Notes: generated from the letters alone by a model not told the origin. 64,000 nucleotides of DNA from Panorpa germanica (GCA_963678705.1 CAVMBN010000120.1:1-64000), one strand, 5' to 3'; numbered from the stretch's first letter, positions 46,701-60,600 are shown. Translations and numbers: made by a program.

Positions 46701-48550
46701 TTTCAATAAAGAATGAAATCACAACCCAAGTCATGAACCTTATCAAAGTCTGTCTAAAGAAGGAGTCGAATATATTTTTGATTGTTGTTTATTTATGAAA
46801 TGTCATTGTTACGAAATTATTTAAACATTAATCTAATAATTTTAATTACATATAAATATTTAAAAAAAAGAAGAAGAAGAATATATTTGAAGTTGAGAGT
46901 ACAGAGAATGGAGCACATTTTGTTTTCTAATAACTATTGCTTCATGGACGTTAATTTGTGGTACTTCATTTCCTTGATCATATCCGTGAGGACTTGCATA
47001 AAAGTGGGTTGATCCTGAAAAGGATAAAAAGAAAATTATTGCGCCTGCAAGATAGTCTACCACTCTTACACACATCAAATATATACATAGAATTATTTAC
47101 ATATGAATAGTTTGACTTTGTTTTTCAACTTGATTTGCAATCTAAGCCGTTCAATATTCTTAAATGATTGTCCCTTTATCCAAGACGGTATACTGACAAA
47201 CCGTAGGCAAAAGTATAGTCGAATTTTAAGTGCATTTATCTCAGAGACGCATAAGATTGCTTTGCTTGAACGGTATTATTCCCTTTAAAAAGTAGCGGCC
47301 CTAAAATCACTCTAACTCGTTAACTAATTGTCGGAGTGTTATGAAATTTTGACACATATCGTTTTAAAGTTGGTACTATCTGAAAATCATTGCATTTCTC
47401 AATAGTGGCGTCTTCTTACAAACTTACTGTTACGCAACTACTGTGACAGCATTTTAACGCGCGCGAAGCTTGACAACATGCAACGTTGCCAAGTTGCGAT
47501 AGCTATCTCCACTACGCGTACTCTATTCAACAAATACATCAACATTAAACCTTAAATGTAATTTAGAGCTTGTGCGTCTGTCATATACATTATTTTGTAA
47601 ATATCTTTATTTAATATAATTCATTTTATTTCTTTATATTTCACAAGCTGAAACTTACATTTCAGGTTTAATTAACACTAAAACTCAGTAAGTGGAAATA
47701 GGGCTTAAACCTTTTTACTAGGGGTTAAATAATTTAAATAAAACAGCCAAAACTACCCTAACTTGTTCGTGTAAAAAACAAAAATCTGTAGAACCGTTCC
47801 CGAGATAGTCGTTAAGCACTTAAATTCATAATATCGCGCTGCGCAGCTGGTCAAAACATTTGACATTTTGTCAATAAATTAAGGGCACCCATATTAACAC
47901 CATATTGAAATTCTGCAGAGAATTGTGCTTTTACTGGTGAACTACCTTAATATATTTTGAAACACCCTTAAACAAAAACATTAAAAAATATTTACCGTAA
48001 TATTATCAAAGTAAGAAATCATTAAATCAATATGCCATATTTCTAATAAATTCTGTTCCCTTAAAAACTGGGGTAGAAAATCGGTGTAAAATCCATTGAT
48101 GTCCACGGAGGCAATGTTGAACACTGCCAGCATTATCTCATCGCTGAGGAGGGCGTGTTGATTGTCCAACAAAGCCGTCAACAACGCCCGAAGAAATCTG
48201 GACAGAAGATCTTGTCGGAAGAACATCTGAAAATATGAAACCACCCTTAATTTTCAAAGAACAAAACAACCACATCATGAATTCCATTCCAATTCGTATT
48301 CTAGCTGTAACAAGTATTGCATTTTCAATAAACTCTTGCTAAAACGTCAAAAAAGTCACCCCCTTTATCGCAAGGCTACACACTTTTGTTGCTAAACTCA
48401 TTTTTAAACGTTAAGGGCTGAAATATTTTTGATTTGACACATTTTTAACGTATTCCTTCACGTGTTGTTGTAAGACATAACTCAATTTCTATAAAACTGA
48501 TAAAGTTGCCTGTCAAAAACACAAATATCCAATTATTAACGATTGAAACA

Positions 48551-48765
48551 CTTTGCCATCGCTGTTAAACAAGACAAGTGCAAAAGAGATGCAGAATTAA
48601 ACGTCAAAGCTATAGCATAATGTTTCAATATAATGTCGTGACATAAAACGAAAAATAAATAACATTACTTCAGGAATATTATGCAGTAAAATGAAATTAA
48701 AACTTTGAATAGATATATCTCCGTCAATGTTTGGATATTTATTAAAATAAAAACGCCAATATGGG
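48551..48765. repeat. dispersed repeat, copy 2 (exportin-6 intron)
   Basis: Second copy of the 46494-46700 repeat, in the same orientation, inside an exportin-6 intron. Confidence 0.7.
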
Positions 48766-49229
48766 TTAAAAAGGTCAGGGCTGGATTTAAGTTTAAATTT
48801 ACGGGATGGGCAGTCAATTGCTAAATAATTGACCACCTGACTTGCAGCATCAAGTTATTTACCTTGTGGTACAACCTCCATTTGTCATTTAACTTGTCTA
48901 AAGATTGGAGACATGCCTGAAAAACTGAGAGATCGCCCCCTATCAACCCCTGACCATAAGCTAGTAAAATAGATTCCAGTTGGTTCACGTTTTGCAGTTC
49001 CTCGACATTTCAGATTGAAGGGGAGAATTCCCTAACAAAACTTGGGATCTGTAGAAATATTGCCATTTGTTTTGCAGAATCCTGGAAGAAATTAGACGAA
49101 TCCTTTAATTGTTTAAAGAAACATGTTTATAACAACACAAACCAATCCTCAAGACAAGACTGTCTTAAGAATACAGACAAAAAAGGACTGTTAAATGTCT
49201 ATCTAGCTAGAAATCCGAACTTTATTTAG

Positions 49230-49235
49230 AACATT
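49230..49235. other. empty Polinton target site
   Basis: Single AACATT in TTTATTTAGAACATTGAACAG, the sequence expected before insertion at 1129-1134/30431-30436. Confidence 0.93.
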
Positions 49236-52200
49236 GAACAGTGCCGAACTCTGAAAAATTCCATTATTCAACAAAATGTTTTTTCAACTTTCTAAATAGT
49301 TTTAAATGGCCTAACTGTGAGATTATTTAATTAACTTAAGACTTTATAAAGTGAATTAATTGAAATCAACTCAAAATTGACCAACAAGGAGTAACTGGAG
49401 TTTAAAATCAATTTAAATTCAACAGCCTTGTCCAGTTGACCGGGACAAAAACAGCGAATTTGTTGACGCATTGTTTGAGGCACTCCCCCAAATAAGGGGG
49501 CAGGATTTGTATTATGATATTTACGCATCAAAAAGTCCTAGAAGACACAGGACCGCATCATGGCACTCTGCATCTTCAGAGGGCGTTAAAATCGGCGCCA
49601 CGTGGTCCAAAGCTAATGAGATTATATCCGTAATAAAGCATTTGTAGGCATTTCCAGGTAACAGGATCACCAGGTGCAATATTTTGATTAACTTAGCCAC
49701 AGCATTCAATTTTGCGCTGGACAGTTGTTCCCTACAAATATGGATGAATAATATTTTAATGAAAACAAACGCAAATCAAAGAGTTGAAAGAAAATGGCGT
49801 CTTTACCTATTGACTGCATTGATGAATTCACTAACAGCTCTTTTTGTAAATGCAGGCCCACCTTTATGTTGCAATGTTGTGAAACAGGATAAACAAAATG
49901 ACATCACTGGTTCACTGATTGGTCCATTTAAACCGAATCTACTAACTAGCAATAATGCTTGCTCTAATAATGGCTGCAAAGAACATTGAACATTTCAATT
50001 TTATCATCTTCAGACAAGTTCCTTCGGGTAGGCAAACATTTTAACACAACGCACAAACCTCATAAGCACTTCTTAGGACATCATTAACCAGAGAACTCTC
50101 CTCCTTATAGTATTCCAGAATCCCTTCATGTGTAAGGAGACAATTGACCACTTTGAGGACGACATTTTCTTCAGCTAATTGCAATTCATTTTCCGAAATA
50201 TTTAAATAATCTTGACTTAAATTAGCGACGTATTGTCCTAGCTGTATTGTTCGGATTACCGAATTCTGCTGCATCGTATTTGGATTCCATCGCAGCACCA
50301 AATTGTTTATGACGGATTTGTGGATTGTCAATATTGTCTGGAACAAATATGTTAAAATGTAAAAACAAGCAAATAGTTGTTGTAGAAGAATGAGGAAGAT
50401 TAGAAACATGGGCCCCACATGAACGGGGGTGCCCCAAACATTAGTACAAAACATTAACCACAACAGCTTGCGGTACAAATTTGAAGTTATTAGCTTGACT
50501 TAATACCTTTTCGTCTAAGTCAGAATTAAGGAGTGAATTAATATCGTCCTGACTTAAAAACTCTTTGGGTCTTAGAATACCGCTAACGTGTAATAACAGG
50601 GCCGAACTGGTTCTATTTAACATCAAAGTCGAATCGTTATTAATTGGCGACACAGGGGCTATATTTTTCCTTTGTCGATTTTTGAGGGACCCCAAAGCGC
50701 TTTGAATTAAATGTACAATTGTTTGCTGCGATATATTTGATTGCAAAAGCCATGGAATGTATGAAGATAATATAGCTAGCATATTAGCTTGTCTGGAAAA
50801 TTAAATATATTATTAAAACTTAGAAAACTTAAATATAAATCAAGTTAATGCACTTACACTTGTTCTAAATCAGTCTTTACAGGGTCGTAACTAGATTTTA
50901 GTCTATAAAGGTCCAGTCTATTGGCAAAATGGCAATATTCGATTGATTTTGTCACAATATTCTGAACTACTAGTTGCACCTGTCCGTGGTCTGTTAGTTC
51001 ACTGCCTGGAAACGTGAATCGCATTATATAACATCAAGGAACAACATGGAAATATGCACAAGAAGAAGAGAGAACAATTAAATACAACAACAGAAAGAAA
51101 CAATCGCATAAATCAAATGGAACAGAACGCCTAAAAGTTATGCAACTTCTTTTACCTGTTACAACATTCGACAATCGTCCCAAACCTTGAGTCACTGTGC
51201 TTAAATCTCTTAAAACATTATGAACATGATTGTATTCCCTTTCGTTTATTTGTATGCTTTGTGTATTTACATCAATTGCATTTTCTAATTGTGTGTACAT
51301 ATTTAATAACGATTTCCATGAATCTACGAGCATGTTTATTATTTGCAGCGGTAATAATTCAGCTGTTGTACTTAACAATTCGAAGCATTGTTGCACAAAA
51401 TGTTGCCAATCTGTCAGCATCTGTAAATAATCTTCATTTTAAATTCATTTAGACGAAATGTTTGACGAATACAACAAATCAAATGTTGGAGACGAATATA
51501 GGACAAAAGTAAATATGTTTAATTTTGATTTCAGTTTCTTAAAATGGCGTTTTGAACCTTGAAATATATTTAAACGCAGCCTTCTTTTATTAGAAAATGC
51601 GTCTTACATCGTTGTTAGAACATTTCGGTACCCTGAACCCAGTAAATTGGAATTCTCTCTCAAATTTTTAATAATTCAAATCGACCCCTAAAAAATGAGT
51701 TCACAACCAATTGTAAGATAAGGAACAAACCCTCTTAAAAATGTATTTATTTAACCCTTACATCATCGTCTAAGGTGGAATTATCTATGGAATTTAAGAG
51801 GGCCTCGTTAGATAAAAATAGAACGCTGTTAAAGCAACTGGTTGATATCCCAAGTAGCGCTTCCGTGTAGCTGAAACATTTAAAACATAAAAATTAGTCA
51901 AGGGGGCCATCTACAACACATTTGTAAAATGAATAACAGAAATAAGTAAAAGTCACAATTAAAGAGAGAAAGTAATCAACCAAGAAACACACCTGGTGCT
52001 ATTCGACTTCTAAACGTGTTCAATAAGAATTAACCAAACTTCCAGGCATCCTAGGTAGCCCTCCACGCTGTGGTAATTCACTTTGAACGAGTATTGATAA
52101 ACTAGAGAAAAAAATTGCACGGAGCGCGGGAAATTTAAATCGTTAAAACACAATATTGTAGAAAATATTAACAATTGAGAAAATGCTTTTTTGCATGGAT

Positions 52201-52629
52201 GTACATCTGCAAACTAATAGCTATTAGCGATTAAACAGTACAGGGTGTCCAACAGTTAACGACTACTTTAATTAAATAAAGTAAATGCACAAAGACCGTG
52301 AACAATAAATAAATTTAATTTGAAATATTCATTGCATTAAGTCTGAGTCACTTTTCGTTTTATTTTTGTAATTTACTTAAATAATCCATCAACTTATTAA
52401 AAACCATTAAATGTTATTCGAGTGTAACGGTTTCTCGATTACCGTGACATGACCGTTACATTGATTAAATTGCCTGCACTCTACTAATTGCGTGGCCAAC
52501 ATTATTGAATATTTTCTCATAGAGGAAAGTTCGGTATTATCTTGCGGGTCTTTAAAGTGAAAGTGATTAAATTGCAGTGAAACTTTTTACATTTTCAAAA
52601 CAAATTGTGAGAATTCGAAATAATTGAAA

Positions 52630-55600
52630 ATGAAGATGTTTATCCTTGCCATCTTCGTGTCTTGTGCCTTTACCACCAACGCTACGGTGAGTTTTTTACT
52701 TTTATTTGTTTGCTTTGACATTATTCGCTCTCCTGTTCAGCACCGGCTATCTAGGTTCGACGTGGACTTCCTGAGGACTTCCTGGGGACTTCTCTTTTCT
52801 TGAGGAGCGCTGCTTGGTGCACCATTTCTTATTTTCTTAAGCAATTTTCGAGTTGTAGACGTGGCATTGCTTTATGTTCATGTAGTAGCGACCCTCCACG
52901 GCAGATGTCGGCTGGGTGGTGATCAGTATCGGATTTATTGAATATTTTCAAGCTTTTTTGTTGTAATCGTCGATTTAGTTTGCATTTTGTTGAAAACTGA
53001 TCGAAATATTGCTATTTAAACTTTGAAATTTTCCTAATTTATTATTTGGCCGCCATTTTGTGACAGCTGACGTCACTGTCTCCGTGGTATGTGTATTGCG
53101 TATTAACGTATTATTATGCGCCATCTTAATTTTATTCTGCTGCATAACAGAGATGGCAATATTTTTAAGGGATAATTAAAGAAGTCATATTTGTCCATCT
53201 ACCCGTTAAATATATTGCCATCTCTGTTATACAACAGAGTGTAGAGCAGACGCGTACTCAAATGTCAACTATTACCTAAGGCTATCTCAATCAATCAAGA
53301 CATCGATAAAAGTGGTAAACAAGGCCAAATGAAATTGATTACAAATTATTCAACAGTATTCAGTACTAATTTTGAATATGACTAAAAAACAAAAGACATA
53401 CATTCGCAAAAAATTCAAAATATCTGACCACAAATAACGGTCTTGGTTTTTCAGTCGGCTAGCACTCGGTGGTATCCTTCTGAGTGGACAACAACTGTGT
53501 ATACGACCACTGAGTTGACAACAACGGAGTTGACAACCCCGTCGCCTCCGGTCACTTATCCATCAGATGATTATTGCCCCATTGAAGAGATAAAAATTTG
53601 TAAGTGATCAACTGGTATTACAAGATCTCCAATGCGCCCCTGTTGTTAACGTACTGTTATCTTTACAGGCGGGTATAAATATGGAGTTCCTGCAGCCAAA
53701 AGGCAACTCCCCTACGTTGCCTTTCTGAAGAGCAGAAATGCCTATAAAGTCCAGTACTGCAGCGGAAGTCTAATTCTTCAAAGATGGGTGCTCACTTCCG
53801 CTTATTGCACGCTTCCGTAAGTAAAATGTCTGATTTGGTATTTCTTTAGGTTGGTAACTAAAGTAACTCATTTTCCAGTCACTCAACTGTTGAGGTCACC
53901 TTCGGGGCCCTCATTCCGTTCGATAAAGAAGATCCGGACAGGGTTGTTGTGCAATCTGATGACATCTACATCCACCCTAAGTATCTTCCTCGTTATAAGA
54001 ATCCTAAGAACGATGTGGCTTTGATTAAATTGCCCAAATCGTTAAGATCGGGTAAGATCATCAGATCCTGTAATTCACCAAACTCCAGAGCGTCATTCAT
54101 TGTGCTGATTGTTGCAGATGCCATCATCCCCATTCCCCTAAAAACTGACTCTGGACAAATCTCTAAGGACAACATTATTTTCGCTGCATGGGGGGAAGCT
54201 GGCTACGGTAGGTTCACAATAATCAGTTATTTCATGTTACTGGTTCCATCTCCATACAGGGTGGTACATTCCCAAACAAAATTCTTGCTTGAGAGGAAAT
54301 TTGAGCACATAGACGAGGATGGGGAGTATGGCAGTGCTGCTATGGACTCGGAACTATTCTGCTGTATTTCTACAGATCACACCTTTTGTTTTGTAAGTGC
54401 CCAAGTTACTTTTTACTTACCCTAAGTTAGTCTATGTTAGGGAAGTACATGTTTGCCAGTAGTATACCAGATTTGATAGACTTTGAAAGACTTTGCGTTC
54501 TAAACTCAGATCACCTGTTGCACCATCGCATCATCGTAGCGCGCAAAGACCATTTCTACGAATTCTATCTAGCACCCATTGAACACAGTTACTAACACAG
54601 TTAATCTAACATAAGAAAAGTTACTTGTTACTTCTCAATTTTGATGACAGCTTTACAAAGTTTTTTGAAAAAGTCTAAAATCTTAAAAAGTCATTTTAAG
54701 GTTTTAGACTTTTAAAATAAAAATGTTTCAATGCTTCGGCGGTAAATCTCAAAGGATTGTGATTTTGAGTGTGATCTCAAATAAATGCGTCAAGTACCTA
54801 CTCAGTGTCTAGTATGATCTTAGTGTGTTTTGACCTTTTCTTTGGTTGTGTTTAGTAAATAAATAAAAATAAAAGAAAATGGTTTTTAAAAGGACAAATA
54901 TCCATGTCCTTGGAATCCCAAGGACATGGAGTATAAAAACAGGGAAAATGAACATGATCCTTGGCGCAACATATGTTAAGCAGACCCTATTGTTAAAGAA
55001 CTGAGTTATTCTAAACATATGTTTTCTAAAACAGGTTGAAAGAATTCGTTCGAAGTATGAAAGTTTTTCTATGAAAGTGTTGTCCAACTTCTTCCAGCAA
55101 ACTCTTCGTTGAATGTCGCATGTTGAAGTCTCTAAAACATGTACCACGCCAACAAACGACAACATCCAAGGATTTGGTTTTGTTTGATGTCACCATTAAA
55201 CAAAATGTTTTTTAGCAAATGTTCAATTGGATTACTAGCATTACACAGTACTTAAAATAAGGAGGCCTCAAAACTACGTCAGATGTGATATTGGGTTTAC
55301 ATTGGAAAGTAAATATCATCAGAAGAAGAGTCACGCAGTAAATGTTTGGCTAGTACGAGTACAGTCCACTCGTCTGCGTAGCTTTTTAACATTACAACTG
55401 TTTTACGCGCGATGGTTCTGTTACAGACAATAAATGAATTCAAATCTCTAACTGATGCATTAATCTGTAATGTCTTCCATCTTGCAGATTCACAACGGGG
55501 CTGGTTTAGTCGTTAATGGAGTTCTAGTGGCCGTTATGAGCACGCGGTGCTTTCCCCATTGCCGTGACCATGAAGGCATCTTCACCAACGTCTACCACCA

Positions 55601-57226
55601 TCTGCAGTGGATCAACAACACCTTGATTGAAGGTTGGTCTAAACTCTTTTTGCATATTATTCAAATATTTCATACCATACCTCTACCATAAAAATATGAA
55701 ATAGGCAGTGGCGGATTAACATTCTCTTTAAAATCACCTGCTCCTACTTGTTTTTAAAAAGTGAGGTTATCACAGTTGCACATGCTTGGACTACACTTGG
55801 ACTTTAAATCATTTCTATTAGAAACAGAGCACCCTGGGAAATAAACAATTAAACGTGAACCTACACAATGCTATGAAGCTCTTAACTAAGCGTAGGATAT
55901 AGAGTTACACTGGTTGCCATTTTGTTTTCCAGATTGCAGTACAGAATACATTACTGACTCCAGTACAGACTCCAGTATAGACTCCAGTACAGACTCCAGT
56001 ACAGAGTCCAGTACAGACTCCAGTACAGAGTCCACAACAGAGTCCACTCCTCAGGTTTATACATCTTGCAGTGATATTAAAACCGCTGGAGTGTACTTAA
56101 TCCAGCCGAACGACGACATAGAGCCGTTTGAAGCTTATTGCGACATCGTGGACGGCAAAAAATGGACGGTAAGTACTCTGACTTCATTTCTTTGCAATGC
56201 ATTTCCTGTTTACATGCAGCACTTCGTCTTTTGCCGACATCTCCCTAAACACAAAACGTAGATATTACCTTCAATATTTTACGCAAATGATAACTTTTTT
56301 TAAGTTAAATCAACGTTAAATATATGTTGACGATTATAAGATGGCAAATAAAGAAAAAACTCAGTTAAATTGTTTACTTTAGGGAACTGTCTCTTCATTT
56401 AGACGTTTCTAGGATTACAAATCCGTAGTGGAAATGTAGGAGGCAGGAAACTTACAAACAATTATACATTGTCGTCCCCTAAATTGTAATCCTGCATTGA
56501 AAGTATCCAAAGAATTTGTTGTTTTAGAATGTTTAAGTTGTTATCCCTGTTTAAACCAGTTATTTTGTTTTTTTCCTTTTAACTAATCCAAAGAGTCAAT
56601 TAGAGCATTTCTTGGATGCCATAATACCCAAATTATCTATCCTTATTGAAAGTACAATGTTCCCGCTAAAGACAAAACGTAAACTAAAACCGAAACATAA
56701 ATGTTATGTAACCTTACATAATATTAACCTGAACAAATGTATGTAAATGGTAAAAGTTCTATTCCAAAGGAAATACTTTTTAGATAACTCCAAGATTTCT
56801 TTCCTAGAAATTTAATGAAGATATTTTGCAGGTCATCCAGCAGCGCTTCAACAAGTCCGTTGACTTTTACAGGAACTATGCTAACTACACGAAAGGATTT
56901 GGGCCGATATCTGGAAACCATTGGCTGGGACTGGAGAAGATCCACCAGGTGGGGTCACGATTTGTTCTTATCCTTATGTCATGACTTTGTTTGTAAAGTG
57001 TCATTCAGAAATACCAACTGCACCGAACTAAACTCATAATCATCTGCTGTTAACTGGAAATGGAAATGTGACCACAGTTTAACTGTTGTTTTCAGTTGAC
57101 GAAAAATGGCGACCATGAGCTCCGGGTGGAATTGCAGGCCCACAACTTAACGAAGGGATACGCCCAGTACAGTACGTTTAAAGTTGAGTCTGAGGAAACA
57201 GGATTCAAGTTAACGATCTCTGGTTA
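52630..57226 (+). pseudogene. serine-protease homologue/FReD gene, copy B, broken
   Basis: Exons 1-11 parallel copy A: 52630-52686, 53455-53599, 53669-53816, 53879-54051, 54118-54207, 54260-54392 (exons 6 and 7 run together), 55488-55632, 55933-56168, 56832-56948, 57096-57226. Relative to copy A about 340 bp between exons 6 and 7 is gone, giving a TAG at 54310-54312 and a frame change. FReD exons 12-13 are absent because the gypsy element begins inside exon 11. FReD exon 10 differs from copy A and is closer to the family pattern (KSVDFYRNYANYTKGFG). Confidence 0.82.
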
Positions 57227-57227
57227 A

Positions 57228-57600
57228 CTAACGGAAGACCTACAGTCTCACCTGGAGTTCCAGAAAAAGACTAGCGCATACAGATGTGTACCAGGACAAT
57301 TCATTCCACTACAAACAAACACAGGAAGCTCGACGTATTACCTATTCAACAAAAGAACCGCAGGAGACAATATTGACTACGAACATGTGTACTCAGCATT
57401 ACAAAAATTGAAAGATAACATGGTAGAAACAGGTAAAACACACCTGGCAATATCAACAACTACAGGGAACATGGAGAGTGCAGACTGGTGGCACATACAG
57501 GATATACTATGGGTACTGTTTGATCCACATCCTATGGTTGTCATACTGTTTGACCACACACTCGCAGAATTCGTAGAACCGTACCCAGGTGATGGAAATG
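57228..57600 (+). other. macro-domain-like segment at the start of the gypsy frame
   Basis: The open frame extends left of the pol start to 57228. It reads like the second half of a macro (ADP-ribose-binding) domain: FQKKTSAYRC, STYYLFNKRTAG, YEHVYSALQKLKDNM, HLAISTTTGN, WWHIQDILW, PMVVILF. This order (Y-Y-L-x-x-K, Y-x-x-x-x-x-A-L, short strand, W-x-x-x-x-x-x-L, hydrophobic strand) is that of the OARD1-like macro family. Assigned by eye. Confidence 0.5.
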
Positions 57601-60600
57601 ACAGCAGCGTAAATGAAACCACAACACCTACGCAGAGCGCAGAATTACCTAGTCTACCTGTTGAGGAAAATGCAGACGAAAAAGAAATTGAAAATGAAGA
57701 TCCAGAACCGGTGTTAAAATATCAAAACCCGAAACAAAAAGTAAACAAAGAAAACGCGGAACTACTGAGAAAATGGGAAGCACTGAAAATCAAGCTAGAA
57801 GTTCGCGACCCAAAAGACATTAAAAGGAAAGAAGAACCCAGTACTACAATTACGTTACTGAACACAGCTATCATACCAGCCCGCAGTGAAGTATTAGTAC
57901 AAGCCGCACAAGAACAAACTAAAAACGGCGTGGGCATTGTAACATCAAAACAAACCCCCTATAATGACATAATAATTGCTGAAAGTTTGAGCACCGTAGA
58001 AGACTACACGCTAACAGTTAGCATCTCAAACATTTCAGAAAAAGACATAAAACTACCTCAAAATCTAGAGATAGGAACGCTAGACGTATATGACCCCTCA
58101 CAAGCGGAAGATATACCACCGAAGCCACCCGACCGTGTTATTGGAGTAGACATTGACCCAGGCGCAGGAGCTGCAGATGACACAGAAGCTCGATTTGACT
58201 ATCTACACAAATGGCCTACAGAACACACACGGAAAACAAAAGCAGAACAACTAACAGATACATTCAAGAAACTACGGCTAGAACATCTAGAACCTCGGAC
58301 TTTGTCAAAATTAGAGACATTGATATCAGAATATTATACAGTTTTTACACCAACGGACGGAATACTTCCAGCTACAACAGTAGTTGAACATCAAATAATA
58401 ATAGAACCCGTCGCACCAATTACGAAATGTCCATACCGAATGCCACCAGCGCAGGCTGAGATCTTGCGTAAAGAAACTGATAAAATGTTAGCAGCAGGTA
58501 TCATACAACCCTCTACAAGTCCTTGGTCATTCCCTGTTGTAATGATAACAAAAAGATCACCTAGCAGAGAATTAAAAGTACGCGTATGCATAGATTACAG
58601 AGGATTAAATGCCGTTACGAAAAAAGATGTATTTCCATTACCGAACTTACAGGACACCTTAGATAAGTTAGGCAATGCAGCACTATTTACGACACTAGAT
58701 ATGAGCAAAGGATACTTCCAAGTGAAAATGAAACCAGAGCATAGAGAATTAACAGCCTATGTCACCCCTGATGGACTTTTTGAACATTTAAGGATGCCAA
58801 TGGGACTTGCGAGTTCACCGAACACCTGGCAACGCATGGTTAATTCAGTTTTGGATGGCCTTGTAGGAAAAATATGCTTAGTTTACTTGGATGACATAAT
58901 AATCTACAGCTCAAATGATGTAACAGAACACCTGAACAGAATACAAGCAGTGTTTGAACGATTGACCAACGCGAATTTAACCCTGAATCCAGATAAATGT
59001 GTGTTCATGAAAACAGAAACAGTATATTTAGGACACATTATATCAGAAGCAGGAATAAGAGCAGACCCCGCAAAAATAAAAGCCATAACGAACTATCCAA
59101 GACCAAGAAATCAAAAAGGAATACGAGGATTTTTAGGTTTATCAGGCTTTTACAGACGACATATTCAAGATTATGCAAAATACGCCGCCCCATTAACAAA
59201 ATTACTACAACATGATATAAAGTTTGAATGGACTGATGAAGAACAAATTAGTTTTGATTATTTGAGAAATGCCCTATGTACCAATCCGGTCCTAGCATAC
59301 CCTGATTTCAACAAACAATTTATCTTAAGTGTAGACGCAAGTAATTTAGCACTCGGCGCTATTTTAAGTCAAGAATATGATGGAATAGAAAGACCCGTGG
59401 CCTATGCGTCAAAGAAATTACTAAAGGCGGAAAGAAATTATTGTACAACCGATAAAGAATGCTTAGCCATGGTTTGGGCTACAACACATTTCCGACCCTA
59501 TCTATGGGGTGCAAAATTCAAAGTTATTTCAGATCATAGACCCTTAAGATGGATACATACAGTTCAAGACCCTATAAAAAGCCGTCTAGTAAGATGGGCC
59601 CTACTATTAAGCGAATATGATTTTGAAGTAGAATACAGACCTGGGAAAAAACATAGCAACGCAGATGCCCTAAGCAGAGTGGACATAAGCCATATAACAA
59701 CGGACATTCCATTATGGGATGCAGAGGAAATAAAAGTTTTACAACAAGCAGATCCGAATATCCAAAAGCTATTAAAAACCCAGACGCTTGACCCTGATAG
59801 TAAATATTTCCTAGACGATAGAGGTTTATTATATAAACGCGCAACAACCGACAGACGACACGATCAACTAATGGCACCCAGAAGTCTAGTACCACGCATA
59901 CTACAGAATTATCATGATACGCCCATAGCCGGACACTGTGGATATGAACGAATGCTAAACAACATAAAAATGCATTTCACATGGACCTCAATAACAGCTG
60001 ACGTAGCTACATATGTAAAAGAATGTGTTATGTGTCAAAAGAATAAAACACCGAGTAATTTGAAAACCGCCCCGTTACAAAGATTTAAATCATTGACACG
60101 GCCATTCCAACGAGTTAGTGTTGACATCACTGGACCATTAACTAGAACAGAACGAGGGAATACATATATATTAGTTTATATATGTGCTTTTTCCAAGTAT
60201 GTAGAAGCAATACCAATACCTGACCAGACCGCTAGTACTATTGCAAGAGTATTAGTAGAAGAAATCATTTCGAGACACGGATGTCCAGAACACCTATTAA
60301 CAGATCGTGGCGCAAATTTCTTATCTGAGTTATTTCAGAATATATGTAAACAATTAGGAATAAAACGATTGCAAACTGTCGCTTACCATCCACAAACGAA
60401 CGGACAGGTAGAGAGATACAATCGAACCATAAAGTCATATCTAAGAAATTTTATAGACAACAATCAAACTAATTGGGACGAGATCTTACCATTAGCATTA
60501 TTAGCATATCGTAGCACTGTGAATACAACAACATCAGAAACCCCTTATTTTCTTATACACGGCAGAGACATAACATTACCATATGAGACCTTAATTAAAC

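Larger units (their letters stand above)
46934..52080 (-). pseudogene. XPO6: exportin-6 segment, copy B with C-terminal exons, degenerate
   Basis: Minus-strand exons: 52080-51993, 51870-51762, 51420-51156, 51005-50858, 50792-50507, 50337-50059, about 50007-49807, 49731-about 49440, 49081-48863, 48226-47996 and 47014-46934. The last three read DKWRLYHK | MFFRQDLL...FNIASVDINGFYTDFLPQFL | DQPTFMQVLTDMIKEMKY-stop and match the exportin-6 C-terminus in order. In-frame stops are at 52012-52010 (TAG; AAG in copy A) and 49012-49010 (TGA), and one base is missing relative to copy A near 49979. It shares with copy A the slips after SAYEV and after GLFDA. The N-terminal importin-beta part is not found. 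Either a partial pseudogene or a locus with sequence errors. Confidence 0.8.
49188..57226. repeat. host tandem duplication, copy B
   Basis: Partner of 1087-1134 plus 30437-38726. It holds the unoccupied Polinton site AACATT at 49230-49235. Its right edge coincides with the start of the gypsy element. Confidence 0.92.

Noticed and set aside
46782-47288. Frames of 61-76 aa around the last exportin-6 exon
   Set aside because: Antisense or out-of-frame shadows. The supported coding part is the 81-bp exon 46934-47014.
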